DNA of 21,590 nt from Chloroflexota bacterium (GTDB lineage Bacteria > Chloroflexota > Dehalococcoidia > DSTF01 > JACRBR01). The position numbers were made by a program, and so were the translations under genes. Of the stretch, positions 6,843 through 14,108 are shown in pieces (positions within the stretch are counted from its first letter, which is position 1; every line of letters begins with the position of its first letter). The notes under the pieces are model-generated. The model saw only the letters and a list, made by a program, of their open reading frames with translations. It ran no database searches and had not been told where the DNA came from. Where the stretch lies: NCBI GenBank assembly GCA_025355835.1, contig JANXYW010000168.1:1-21590 (forward strand), written 5' to 3'.

Positions 6843-7775
6843 ATGCCAGACCGAGCACTCACTTACAGCGCTGCGCTGCTCGTCGACTGGTTCGCCGAGC
6901 GAACAGGGCGCGCGTACGCGCTCGACGCGGTGATCGATGGCAACGTGCCAGTGTTCGTCGCGAACAGCGACGCTGGCAAGCTCGCGGTCGCGATGGCGAC
7001 ACTGTGGGAGCCGGAGAACGATCCGGCAGCCGAAGACGCGCGCCTTGCGATGGAGGAGCGGCTCGACGCGGGCAACGTTCGCGGCCCGTACCTGATCTGG
7101 GTGCCGCCGCGCGCGGCCGTCCCCGGGGAAGAGCCGAACGCATCCGATTTCGTCATGCGTGCGCAGATGGCGTGCGCACCGATGCAGGCCGGCGGCCGCA
7201 CCGAGATCGATCTGCCGGTGAAGGTGCAGCTCGCAAAAGCGAGAGAAGAAGGCGGCTACGCATCGGTCGTTGGTGGGCTCAGCCGCTTCTGGACGGCGAT
7301 CACCGAGCGCGTCAACGGCACGTTCCACGTCAACAGCCTGCAACTACGCCGCGCGCCTCAGGACGTTTCTGTGCGCACGGCGCTGCTCGATCAGATCGGC
7401 GAGCTGTCGCGCGGCCTCAGCGTCGGCGATGCGGTGGAGTTCGACTGCTCCGAAGCGTGGACGGTGCAGCGGCTGCGCACAGAGCCGCTCGGTCAGCGCG
7501 GCTTCGCGATCGCGCAAGCGCCGCCGAAGATCGATCCGGCGGATGGCACGCTGATGCGCCGCATCGTTCGCAAACGGCTGAAGGCGGCGAACGAAGCGCT
7601 CGCGGCAATCGAAGCGGACATCAAGGGCGTGGGGCTGCTGGCGATCTACGAATACGCCGACTACGAAAACGTCGGCTCGTTCGTGAAGTCGCTCGACCCC
7701 GGCCTGTATGCGGGCTTGCAGATCGTCGCGGCGATCGTCGATGGTGAAGTGCGGCCGGTGTTCCAGCCGCGGTAG
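6843..7775 (+). CDS. Protein of unknown function (310 aa)
   Basis: I do not recognise this family. The protein is soluble-looking, without signal peptide or membrane segments. It starts MPDRALTYSAALLVDWFAE and has a Pro/Trp-containing stretch YLIWVPPRAAVPGEE around 82-96, a charged helical region near 250-275, and a C-terminus ending VRPVFQPR. No catalytic motif stands out. ATG 6843 is preceded by gaagg at 7 bp, a good Shine-Dalgarno, and the reading frame is clean with typical GC-rich third positions, so it is a real gene. Its last 54 coding bases, the stop codon and the following 7 bp are duplicated exactly at 8311-8374. The SRPBCC gene follows 51 bp downstream on the same strand. Confidence 0.75.
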   Translation: MPDRALTYSAALLVDWFAERTGRAYALDAVIDGNVPVFVANSDAGKLAVAMATLWEPENDPAAEDARLAMEERLDAGNVRGPYLIWVPPRAAVPGEEPNASDFVMRAQMACAPMQAGGRTEIDLPVKVQLAKAREEGGYASVVGGLSRFWTAITERVNGTFHVNSLQLRRAPQDVSVRTALLDQIGELSRGLSVGDAVEFDCSEAWTVQRLRTEPLGQRGFAIAQAPPKIDPADGTLMRRIVRKRLKAANEALAAIEADIKGVGLLAIYEYADYENVGSFVKSLDPGLYAGLQIVAAIVDGEVRPVFQPR

Positions 7776-7781
7776 GCTGTA
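7718..7781 (+). repeat. 64-bp exact direct repeat, copy 1
   Basis: This copy contains the 3' end of the 310-residue gene, including its stop codon. It is identical to 8311-8374 over 64 bp and the flanks diverge at once on both sides. The two copies start 593 bp apart. Confidence 0.95.
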
Positions 7782-7826
7782 CCGGCCAAAGGCGCGACAT
7801 CTTACTTCGCAGCGGAGGACGAGCGG

Positions 7827-8264
7827 ATGCCTGTAGACATTCTCACCGAGATCGAAATCGATCGCCCGCGCGATGTCGTAGCGGCCTACGCATCCGACCC
7901 GGACAACGCGACATCGTGGTACGACAACATCAAGGCGGTCGAGTGGAAGTCGCCGAAGCCGGTCGCCGTCGGTGCGCGGGTCGCGTTCGTCGCGAAATTT
8001 CTCGGACGCCGGCTCGCTTACACGTACGAAGTGACAGAGCTGGTGACGGGAGCGCGGTTCGTGATGGCAACTTCCGAAGGACCTTTCCCTATGGAAACGA
8101 CCTACACGTGGGAGGACACGCCGAGTGGCGGCACGCGAATGACACTGCGCAACCGCGGCGAACCTACGGGCTTTTCCAAAGTCGCCGCGCCCTTGATGTC
8201 CAGCGCCATGCGCCGAGCGAACCGCAAGGATCTCGCGAAGCTCAAGGCGATCCTTGAGGCGTAG
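7827..8264 (+). CDS. SRPBCC-family protein (polyketide cyclase/START-like fold)
   Basis: This 145-residue single-domain protein starts ILTEIEIDRPRDVVAAYASD, the typical first strand and helix of the SRPBCC ligand-binding fold. It continues with WYDNIKAVEWKSPKPVAVG, a pattern usual for these proteins (target Trp, then a charged strand and G-x-R/x-V). YTWEDTPSGGTRMTLRNRG and a long C-terminal helix complete the fold. Such proteins bind hydrophobic ligands or act in cyclisation or stress roles; no specific function can be given. A strong ggagg lies 8 bp before ATG 7827. The gene sits between the two copies of the 64-bp repeat, so it could be lost by one recombination event. Confidence 0.82.
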   Translation: MPVDILTEIEIDRPRDVVAAYASDPDNATSWYDNIKAVEWKSPKPVAVGARVAFVAKFLGRRLAYTYEVTELVTGARFVMATSEGPFPMETTYTWEDTPSGGTRMTLRNRGEPTGFSKVAAPLMSSAMRRANRKDLAKLKAILEA

Positions 8265-8310
8265 CTACCTTACGACCCATTGCTCGGTCATCGTATCGAC
8301 GATCGACCTA

Positions 8311-8374
8311 GCAGATCGTCGCGGCGATCGTCGATGGTGAAGTGCGGCCGGTGTTCCAGCCGCGGTAGGCTGTA
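8311..8374 (+). repeat. 64-bp exact direct repeat, copy 2
   Basis: This is the second copy of 7718-7781, carrying a gene-end fragment with stop codon but no gene in front of it. It lies between the SRPBCC gene and the MNT gene, 23 bp before the MNT start. An 11-bp inverted repeat (8295-8305 with 8325-8335) spans its left edge, although cgatcg-rich sequence makes this less striking. Confidence 0.95.
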
Positions 8375-8397
8375 GGCAGACACACCGGGAGGGCGTC

Positions 8398-8712
8398 ATG
8401 GTTACAACAAACATCGACTTGCCCATGGAGAAGATCGCCGAGTTTTGCAGGCGCTGGCATATCCAGGAGTTGGCGCTATTCGGCTCCGCACTGCGTGACG
8501 ATTTCCGCCCAGAAAGCGACATCGACCTACTGGTGACGTTCGCACCCGGTGCATCCCGCAGTCTGTTCAACCATGTGGATATGCAGGACGAGCTGGAGTC
8601 CATGCTCGGGCGGAAGGTAGACCTCGTTAGCCGTCACGGCGTGGAACGGAGCGAGAACCTGCGGCGCAAGCAAGAGATTCTGGCAACGGCGACGGCTATC
8701 TATGTCGCGTGA
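8398..8712 (+). CDS. mntA: MNT-type nucleotidyltransferase antitoxin
   Basis: This 104-residue minimal nucleotidyltransferase has the Pol-beta-fold signature: Gly29-Ser30 in LFGSALRDDF, then the metal-binding pair Asp41 and Asp43 in SDIDLLV, and a third acid, Asp75, in KVDLV. In characterised MntA-HepT systems the MNT protein neutralises the HEPN toxin by transferring AMP groups to a Tyr of the toxin. Here the following gene is exactly such a HEPN protein and overlaps by 11 bp, supporting the same role. A gggaggg Shine-Dalgarno sits 4 bp before ATG 8398. The order antitoxin then toxin is one of the common arrangements. The symbol is by analogy with that family. Confidence 0.88.
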   Translation: MVTTNIDLPMEKIAEFCRRWHIQELALFGSALRDDFRPESDIDLLVTFAPGASRSLFNHVDMQDELESMLGRKVDLVSRHGVERSENLRRKQEILATATAIYVA

Positions 8713-9046
8713 TGACGACAGCGTCACCGACATTTTCAACGCCGCGCATGTTATCGTCCGCTTCATGAACGGAATGAACCGCGAACAATTCGACGACGAC
8801 GCAAGAACGCGCGACGCCGTGGCGATGAGGCTCATGGTCATCGGAGAGGCCACAAAACGGCTGTCCACGGAATTCCGCGAATCGTATCCCCATGTTCCGT
8901 GGCGAAGGATGGCGGGCATGCGTGACATGCTGATCCACAACTACGATCAGATCGATCCGCAAGCAGTCTGGGATGCCGCTACCGAACACGTTCCTGAACT
9001 GATTCGCATTCTGCAGGCGATCCTGCCACCGGCGCCGGAAGACTAG
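8702..9046 (+). CDS. hepT: HEPN (DUF86/HepT-like) ribonuclease toxin
   Basis: This is a 114-residue all-helical HEPN protein. The active-site motif is RDMLIHNY at residues 74-81, a full RX4HXY: Arg74 and His79 would form the ribonuclease site of a dimer, and Tyr81 is the residue AMPylated by the partner MNT protein in studied systems. The gene starts inside the end of the MNT gene (11-bp overlap), consistent with coupled translation. Its stop codon shares ctag with the stop of the convergent HAD gene. All key residues are present, so an active toxin is expected. Confidence 0.9.
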   Translation: MSRDDDSVTDIFNAAHVIVRFMNGMNREQFDDDARTRDAVAMRLMVIGEATKRLSTEFRESYPHVPWRRMAGMRDMLIHNYDQIDPQAVWDAATEHVPELIRILQAILPPAPED

Positions 9047-9768
9047 CTCTCGCCTGCGTTCATCCGATCCACAACCGCCACAACATCCGCAAGTGACCGC
9101 ACCACCGGCACGTCGATCGGGGGCGATGTGCCGTCGCGATCGATGAGGATCGGGTGCAGGCCGGCGCTGCGCGAACCAAGCACGTCCGCCAGGTACGAGT
9201 CGCCGACGTACACCGTCTCGTCCGCGGCAACGTTCGCGCGACCGAGCGCGTACAAGAAAATGTCACGATGCGGCTTCGACGACCCCACGACGGCGGACGC
9301 CACGACAAAGTCCATCAGCCTCGTGATCTCGTGCGCGTGCAAGATCGGCAGCAGTTCGCTGCCCCAATCCGACACGACACCCTGGACGAGGCCGCGCGCG
9401 CGTCCCGACTCTAACGCGGCGATCGTCTCCGGAAACGGCTGCCACTGCTCTGGATCGTTGTACCAGTCGTAGAGTGCGCCGCCCGCGGAGTGGATCCGCT
9501 CTATCGGGAGATCCCTGGCGATGTCGCGCAGCGCGAAGGCGTAGTATTCCGTCCAGAACGCGAGGGCGGCGCGATCCGACGCGTACGATCCGAGACCGTC
9601 CTCGCCCAGGCGCGAGTAGAAGAACGCGGCGACATCGGGAAACGGCCCGCGGTGCTCCTCGCCGATGGAGATGCCGAGCTGATGGGCGAGAAAGTCCCAA
9701 ACCTCATCGAATTCCGCGCGCGGCTTCACCAGCGTGTGACCGGCATCGTAGAAAATGGCACGAATCAT
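9043..9768 (-). CDS. HAD-superfamily hydrolase, HDHD3/REG-2-like
   Basis: This 241-residue HAD phosphatase-like protein has nucleophile Asp8 in FYDAGHTL, motif II Ser133 in VVSDWG, motif III Lys165 in SSKPHRDIF, and motif IV GDSYLADVLGSRSAG from Gly189. A helical cap of ~90 residues lies between motifs I and II. The second acid of the usual DxD is replaced (Asp8-Ala-Gly10), as in haloacid dehalogenases and the HDHD3 group, so a dehalogenase-type or non-phosphatase role is possible. The end overlaps the HepT stop codon by 4 bp, tail to tail. The start ATG lies 94 bp from the divergent membrane-protein gene. Confidence 0.85.
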   Translation of the reverse strand: MIRAIFYDAGHTLVKPRAEFDEVWDFLAHQLGISIGEEHRGPFPDVAAFFYSRLGEDGLGSYASDRAALAFWTEYYAFALRDIARDLPIERIHSAGGALYDWYNDPEQWQPFPETIAALESGRARGLVQGVVSDWGSELLPILHAHEITRLMDFVVASAVVGSSKPHRDIFLYALGRANVAADETVYVGDSYLADVLGSRSAGLHPILIDRDGTSPPIDVPVVRSLADVVAVVDRMNAGES

Positions 9769-9862
9769 CGCTCAGGGTAGCGGCACGTTGGGTTTGGAGC
9801 GCGGCGAACCAGGGGCGAATCCACCCTGCGACGACGCTCCGGCCGTGCCGATACTGACAGCG

Positions 9863-10336
9863 ATGAACGATAGCGAGCATTTTCGTCTGCTCTTCTGGCG
9901 CGCGTTCGTGCCGCTCTTCGCCCTGCCGGTCCTGGGCGGCTTTCTCGCCGCTTCGCCCATCGCAGACGGTTGGGGATGGCGCAGCTGGGCGATCGCCGGC
10001 GCTGTTGTCGGCGCGGGCGTGGCGGCCCATCTGCTGCGCTCATGGCTGCGATCCGATGTCACACTCGACGAGCGCGGTATGACGTTGTACGCCACCAGCG
10101 GCCTGCAGACGTGGCCGTACGAGAAACTCCTGAAGGTGAAGCAGATCGGCAAGTACCGAGCGCGCATGTGCTTCGACCCGGACATCCCGGAGACGCACAT
10201 GCACATCAGCATCGATCTGATCGACTCGGATGGATTCGTCGACGCACTGCTCGACCGCTACGGGCAGGCGACGGGCCACGAGCTGCCGGAGCTGCACGCG
10301 GACGCCGGCTCAGGCGACGTGGAGCAGGCGGCGTAG
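9863..10336 (+). CDS. Small membrane protein, possibly PH-like domain
   Basis: This is 157 residues from ATG 9863; an in-frame ATG at 9755 would add a non-conserved-looking stretch overlapping the divergent gene's start, so the later start is preferred. Two hydrophobic segments at ~10-30 and ~37-58 are followed by a soluble part with VTLDERGMTLYATSGLQTWPYEKL, a pattern common in small bacterial proteins with a PH-like domain after two membrane helices. No Shine-Dalgarno is visible. A gatact hexamer sits 7 bp before the ATG and could be the -10 of a leaderless transcript. The function is unknown. Confidence 0.7.
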   Translation: MNDSEHFRLLFWRAFVPLFALPVLGGFLAASPIADGWGWRSWAIAGAVVGAGVAAHLLRSWLRSDVTLDERGMTLYATSGLQTWPYEKLLKVKQIGKYRARMCFDPDIPETHMHISIDLIDSDGFVDALLDRYGQATGHELPELHADAGSGDVEQAA

Positions 10337-10374
10337 CCCTACCATCGCCGTTACGTGTGTTGGTTCCCGCACGA

Positions 10375-10394
10375 GGGCACGGCGTGCTGTGCCC
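10375..10394. terminator. Candidate bidirectional terminator between convergent genes
   Basis: The sequences gggcac (10375-10380) and gtgccc (10389-10394) form a 6-bp stem with an 8-base loop between two convergent genes, adjoining the GrpB-like stop codon. There is no T-run, so support is only moderate. Confidence 0.4.
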
Positions 10395-10973
10395 CTACCT
10401 GGCGAAATGCGCTCGCGCTTTCGCCATGATCGTGTTGATGCAATCTGACTTCTTGTCCGTGTAGCCGAGATTGCTGTTGCTCCGAGGCGTCACTGTCAAG
10501 TTGTACTCTCCGGCGACGCGACGTTTGACGCGCGCGTACTCGGCCGCGTCCTCCGGCGAGATGCGCAGAAAGTCGCGGAAGATCAGTTGCGTCACCCAGA
10601 TTTCGCTGAAAGCCTCGACCATATGCATGTGGAAGGCGCGCTCCCCATTCACGTCTTTGCGGAAGTAGCGGCGAAGCGGCATCCCTTCATCGCTCTCGCT
10701 CGGCCGCTCATACTCCGGCACGTACTCGTAGCCGATGCTCGCCAGCGGTGCGATCAGCGGCGCCGCATCGTCGAGCGATCGCAGCCCCGGCATGATGTCG
10801 ATGATCGCCTTCGCCGCGAGCCCCGGCACCGCGGTGCTCCCCAAGTGCTCGATACGCACGAAGGCCCCCGCGCCGCACACCCGCAGGATCTCGATGCGCT
10901 CACGCGCGAACCGCTGCGGCCACACCGGTTCGTAGTCGGTGATGATGATCGGTTTGCCGGTTCGCGATGTCAT
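10395..10973 (-). CDS. GrpB-family nucleotidyltransferase-like protein
   Basis: This 192-residue protein has the GrpB-family hallmark HLGSTAVPGLAAKAIIDI at residues 43-60, which corresponds to the GS...DxD region of a minimal nucleotidyltransferase. An N-terminal VWPQRFARERIEI and the later YFRKDVNGERAFHMHMV also match the family pattern. Members occur alone or fused to CoaE; the reaction is not settled. ATG 10973 has only a weak ggtg upstream, which itself lies at the end of a 9-bp-period repeat array, so the array abuts the translation start region. Confidence 0.88.
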   Translation of the reverse strand: MTSRTGKPIIITDYEPVWPQRFARERIEILRVCGAGAFVRIEHLGSTAVPGLAAKAIIDIMPGLRSLDDAAPLIAPLASIGYEYVPEYERPSESDEGMPLRRYFRKDVNGERAFHMHMVEAFSEIWVTQLIFRDFLRISPEDAAEYARVKRRVAGEYNLTVTPRSNSNLGYTDKKSDCINTIMAKARAHFAR

Positions 10974-10984
10974 TTCAGGTTCAC

Positions 10985-11020
10985 CACGGAGATCACAGAG
11001 TGCGCAGAGGTTCTGGAGGT
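10985..11020. repeat. Nonamer array upstream of GrpB-like gene
   Basis: Four 9-bp units, cacggagat, cacagagtg, cgcagaggt and tctggaggt, are in register. The array begins 11 bp before the minus-strand ATG at 10973. Read on the minus strand it ends in tccgtggt, the same end as the nonamer array at 4921-4947. Confidence 0.7.
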
Positions 11021-11150
11021 CGAAAGGAGATGAGTCGCGTCATCTAGCCGTAAGAATAGCTCCGTCGGACGCCCGCCAGATTTCGCGACGGCGCCCTCGA
11101 TCACTCAAACTCGCCCTCGGTGGACTGAACGGCCCCCGTGGTGAATACCG

Positions 11151-12326
11151 CTACAGCCGCGAGCCGGACGCTTCTTCGATGATGCGCAGCCCAAGTTCGA
11201 TGCCGATCGGCAGGCAGGCTTCGTCGAAGTCGAACTTCGGGTGGTGGTGCGGCCAGGTGATGCCGCGCTCTTTGTTGCCGCCACCGAGCATGAAGTATGC
11301 GCCTGCCACCGCCTCCAGGAAGTACGCCATGTCGTCTCCGCCCGTCGTGCGCGATGCACTCACATGATCCGCCCCGAGCATGGCACCCGCGACCCCGGCG
11401 ACGAGCGCAGCGGACGCCGGATCGTTGACGACGGCAGGCAGCGTCGATGTATCGAGCTGATATTCGGCGCCGAATGCGCTCGTCACGCCGCGCAAGATCT
11501 CCTCGACGCGCGCGAGCACCTTCTTCAGCACCGCGGCCTCGAACGTGCGGATCGTGCCGGACATCATCACTTCGTTCGGGATGATGTTGCCACGCACGCC
11601 GCCTTCGATCCGGCCGATGGTGAACACGGCGGTGTGCTCCGGATCGATCGAGCGGCTCACCACTGTTTGCAGCGCAACAATCGCGTGTGCGGCAACCACA
11701 ATCGGGTCGACAGTCTGATGCGGTGCGGATGCGTGGCCGCCGTGGCCGCGGATGATGATCCGAAGATGCGTCGCCGCTGCGAACACCGGGCCGGGGACGA
11801 CACTCACGTCGCCGACCGGCAACGGCGCCCAGATGTGCAGGCCGAACGCGCGCTCCACCTTCGGTTCGTCCATGACGCCGCCTGCGATCATGCGGCGCGC
11901 TCCGCCCACGTGCTCCTCCGCCGGCTGGAACGCGAGGCGCACGCTGCCGGCGAGCTGAGCGCGCGATCGTTGCAGCGCTTCCGCCATCCCCAGCGCGATC
12001 GCGATGTGACCGTCGTGGCCGCACGCGTGCATTGCCTTCTCGCGCGAAGCGAACGGCAGTCCCGTCTCCTCCATCAGCGGCAGTCCATCGATGTCCGCGC
12101 GCCAGAGCAGGTTCGGCCCCGACTTCGCGCCGCGCACGAACGCAGTAGCACCCGTGTCCGCGCACTCGCGGACGTCGTCGAGGCCAAGCAGGTGCAGATG
12201 CTCGAGGATCACGCCCTGCGTGCGATGCTCTTGCGTCGAAAGCTCCGCGTGCTCGTGCAGATCTCGCCGTACGGCGACCGCGCCATCTACGAGCGCTGCG
12301 ACTTCAGGGCGAATGGAGATTGTCAT
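11151..12326 (-). CDS. M20 amidohydrolase (hippurate/IAA-amino acid hydrolase type)
   Basis: This M20D-type metallopeptidase is ~391 residues from ATG 12326; an in-frame TTG at 12335 would add three, and neither start has a strong Shine-Dalgarno. Numbering from the TTG, metal ligands are Cys105 and His107 in HACGHDGH, Glu140-Glu141 in PAEEHVGG, His167 in GLHIW, and the C-terminal His in WPHHHPKF. The central dimerisation domain contains GHGGHASAPHQTVDP and EGGVRGNIIPN. The enzyme removes an acyl or amino-acid group from an N-acyl amino acid using two metal ions (Zn, Mn or Co in relatives). It is cytoplasmic, being without a signal peptide. The nucleotidyltransferase gene lies ~50 bp upstream on the same strand. 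Confidence 0.92.
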   Translation of the reverse strand: MTISIRPEVAALVDGAVAVRRDLHEHAELSTQEHRTQGVILEHLHLLGLDDVRECADTGATAFVRGAKSGPNLLWRADIDGLPLMEETGLPFASREKAMHACGHDGHIAIALGMAEALQRSRAQLAGSVRLAFQPAEEHVGGARRMIAGGVMDEPKVERAFGLHIWAPLPVGDVSVVPGPVFAAATHLRIIIRGHGGHASAPHQTVDPIVVAAHAIVALQTVVSRSIDPEHTAVFTIGRIEGGVRGNIIPNEVMMSGTIRTFEAAVLKKVLARVEEILRGVTSAFGAEYQLDTSTLPAVVNDPASAALVAGVAGAMLGADHVSASRTTGGDDMAYFLEAVAGAYFMLGGGNKERGITWPHHHPKFDFDEACLPIGIELGLRIIEEASGSRL

Positions 12327-12375
12327 CAAAGCCAAGCCTAGCAGGCAGAGAAGAAGTCGTCACGAAAGCCTGGCG

Positions 12376-13461
12376 TCAAACCCTGTCGCCCGGCATCACC
12401 TTCGCGCCGGGCTCCAAGACGTGCCCTTCGTAGACTTCGGCGCCGTTGCCGAGCACGGCATCCGTGACTATCGCGCCATCGCCGATGCCGGCATACGCAG
12501 CGACGATGCTGCCTGCGACGCGCGCGCGCGCGCCGATGCGCGCTTCCTCCCAGATCACGCTTGCTTCGATGATCGCGCCCTCGCCGACGCTCGCATCGTG
12601 CCCGATGACGGTGGGGCCGCTGATGTGCGCGCCCTTCCCAATCACAACGCCACGGCCAATCAGAACGTGGCCGTCGAACTCCACATCGTCGGCTACAGAA
12701 ACGCCTTCGCCTAACGCAGCCTCTGCGCCGAGTTCTTCCCTGGTGCGTTCGAGCAAGAGCCGCGTGGCCGTCAGGTAGCGATCCGACGAGCCGACATCGA
12801 CCCAGAGATCTTCCTCGAACCCCTGCACGTGGAGGCCATCGGCGATGATGCCTGGAAAGAGCACTCGTTCAGAGAAGCCGTCGCGCACGGCGGTCTCATC
12901 GTCGGGAATACGATCGAGCATCTCCGGCTCCCAAAGCCATGTGCCTCCGTTGATCAGATTGCTGGGCTCTTCGCCCTGGGGCGGCTTCTCCACAAAGCTG
13001 AGGATGCGCAACTCGCCATCGACTTCCGCGACGCCGTACGTCCACGGATCGCGGACACGGGCGAGCGACATGCTGAGCGTCGCACCCGCGCGCCGGTGCT
13101 GTTCGACCATCGCTGTGAGATCGATGTTGGTCAGAATATCGCCGTTGCAGACGACGAGCGTGCCTTTCGCCCCTGCGAAGCGCGCCGCTTCTTTCACGGC
13201 GCGGCCAGAGCCCAGCGGCCGATCCTCATAGCTGTACTGGAGCCGGATCTTCAAGGCCGACCCGTCGCCGAAATGCTCCTCGACTTCGCGCATGCCCTGC
13301 GAACAGGCGAGCACAATATCGGTGACGCCGTGCTCACGCAGGTTGAGCAGGCGGTATTCGAGCAGCGGTCGATTGAGCAGCGGCACCAGCTCTTTGCGCC
13401 GCGCGTAGGTGAGCGGGCGCAGCCGGGTACCGGAGCCGCCGGCGAGGATGACAGCAAACAT
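12376..13461 (-). CDS. Sugar-1-phosphate nucleotidyltransferase with hexapeptide tail
   Basis: This 361-residue protein has the NTP-transferase signature GGSGTRLRPLT at 8-18, KELVPLLNRP at 23-32, NGDIL with metal-binding Asp108, FVEKP, and NGGTWLW. From ~245 a left-handed beta-helix of hexapeptide repeats begins (VLIGRGVVIGKGAHISGPTV in part). The architecture matches mannose-1-phosphate guanylyltransferases and glucose-1-phosphate thymidylyl/uridylyltransferases; the exact sugar is not decidable. I chose ATG 13461 because MFAVILAGG is the natural family start; the open frame extends far upstream without family sequence. A gatact hexamer 8 bp before the ATG could be a leaderless -10, though the gene may also be read from upstream. 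Confidence 0.9.
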   Translation of the reverse strand: MFAVILAGGSGTRLRPLTYARRKELVPLLNRPLLEYRLLNLREHGVTDIVLACSQGMREVEEHFGDGSALKIRLQYSYEDRPLGSGRAVKEAARFAGAKGTLVVCNGDILTNIDLTAMVEQHRRAGATLSMSLARVRDPWTYGVAEVDGELRILSFVEKPPQGEEPSNLINGGTWLWEPEMLDRIPDDETAVRDGFSERVLFPGIIADGLHVQGFEEDLWVDVGSSDRYLTATRLLLERTREELGAEAALGEGVSVADDVEFDGHVLIGRGVVIGKGAHISGPTVIGHDASVGEGAIIEASVIWEEARIGARARVAGSIVAAYAGIGDGAIVTDAVLGNGAEVYEGHVLEPGAKVMPGDRV

Positions 13462-13493
13462 GCGGGCAGAGTATCGGCCGCGACGGCGAGGCG

Positions 13494-14090
13494 TTAGTGC
13501 AACTGCTCGAGCCACGGATGGCCGGCGTAGAGCATCGCGATCGCGTCGCGCAGCCATCGCCGCGGGACTTCCTCCAGCAGCGGCGCCGCAAGCAGAAAGT
13601 CGGCGGTGTTGCGCTCGATCTCGACGTGGTTCGCCTTGTACAGCAGCGCGATCTCCGGGTTGATGTACGGGATGCGATCCGGCGTTACGCAGCCGATCCG
13701 CTCGAGGGGCAGCCGAACCGAAGGCGTGCGGCGAAACAGCCAATCACCATCAGCGTCGTCTTCGAGCATGACTTCGAATGACCACGGTTCCCCAGGAGCA
13801 CGGCGGACCCAGAACTGGAACCGCGGCGCTGCGAGCTGGTCGCCCGCCGCCCACGGCGTCAACACGCCGTCATGCGCGACATGAATGTCCCAACCTGAAA
13901 GATGCCGGCGCAGCCGTTCTTGATCACGCCGCAAGATCGCGAGATCGATGTCTCCGTGTTTCCGTGTCTCGCGTCCGACGAAGAGGTCGACCGCCCAACC
14001 GCCGGCCACCCACCATGGTGCCCCAAAGTCAGCGAACAACGTGCTCGCGTCATGCGGCGACAGTGCGTCCCAAGGCAGCAACTCGGTCAT
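13494..14090 (-). CDS. Aminoglycoside-2''-adenylyltransferase-like protein
   Basis: This 198-residue nucleotidyltransferase-fold protein has GGWAVDLFVGRETRKHGDIDLAI in its first third, the pattern of the aminoglycoside 2''-O-adenylyltransferase-like family: a Gly pair, then two catalytic Asp in DID. Near the end, INPEIALLYKANH matches the conserved Lys-containing helix of that family. Many chromosomal members do not confer resistance, so I do not call a resistance gene. The start lies 18 bp after the sensor-kinase stop, and its own stop lies 32 bp before the sugar nucleotidyltransferase start, so it probably belongs to the same transcript. Confidence 0.75.
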   Translation of the reverse strand: MTELLPWDALSPHDASTLFADFGAPWWVAGGWAVDLFVGRETRKHGDIDLAILRRDQERLRRHLSGWDIHVAHDGVLTPWAAGDQLAAPRFQFWVRRAPGEPWSFEVMLEDDADGDWLFRRTPSVRLPLERIGCVTPDRIPYINPEIALLYKANHVEIERNTADFLLAAPLLEEVPRRWLRDAIAMLYAGHPWLEQLH

Positions 14091-14108
14091 GCAGCGGCGC
14101 TCACAGCA

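Noticed and set aside
8265..8397. A small gene in the copy-2 repeat region
   Set aside because: The only coding-like sequence is the duplicated tail of the 310-residue gene, with no start of its own.
11241..12341. A 366-codon plus-strand frame opposite the M20 amidohydrolase
   Set aside because: The His/Arg-rich composition and lack of motifs fit an antisense shadow; the minus strand has all metal ligands of M20.
13494..14090. A true aminoglycoside resistance gene
   Set aside because: Only family-level motifs are visible and the gene lies in a regulatory/metabolic operon without mobile-element signs, so resistance is not supported.
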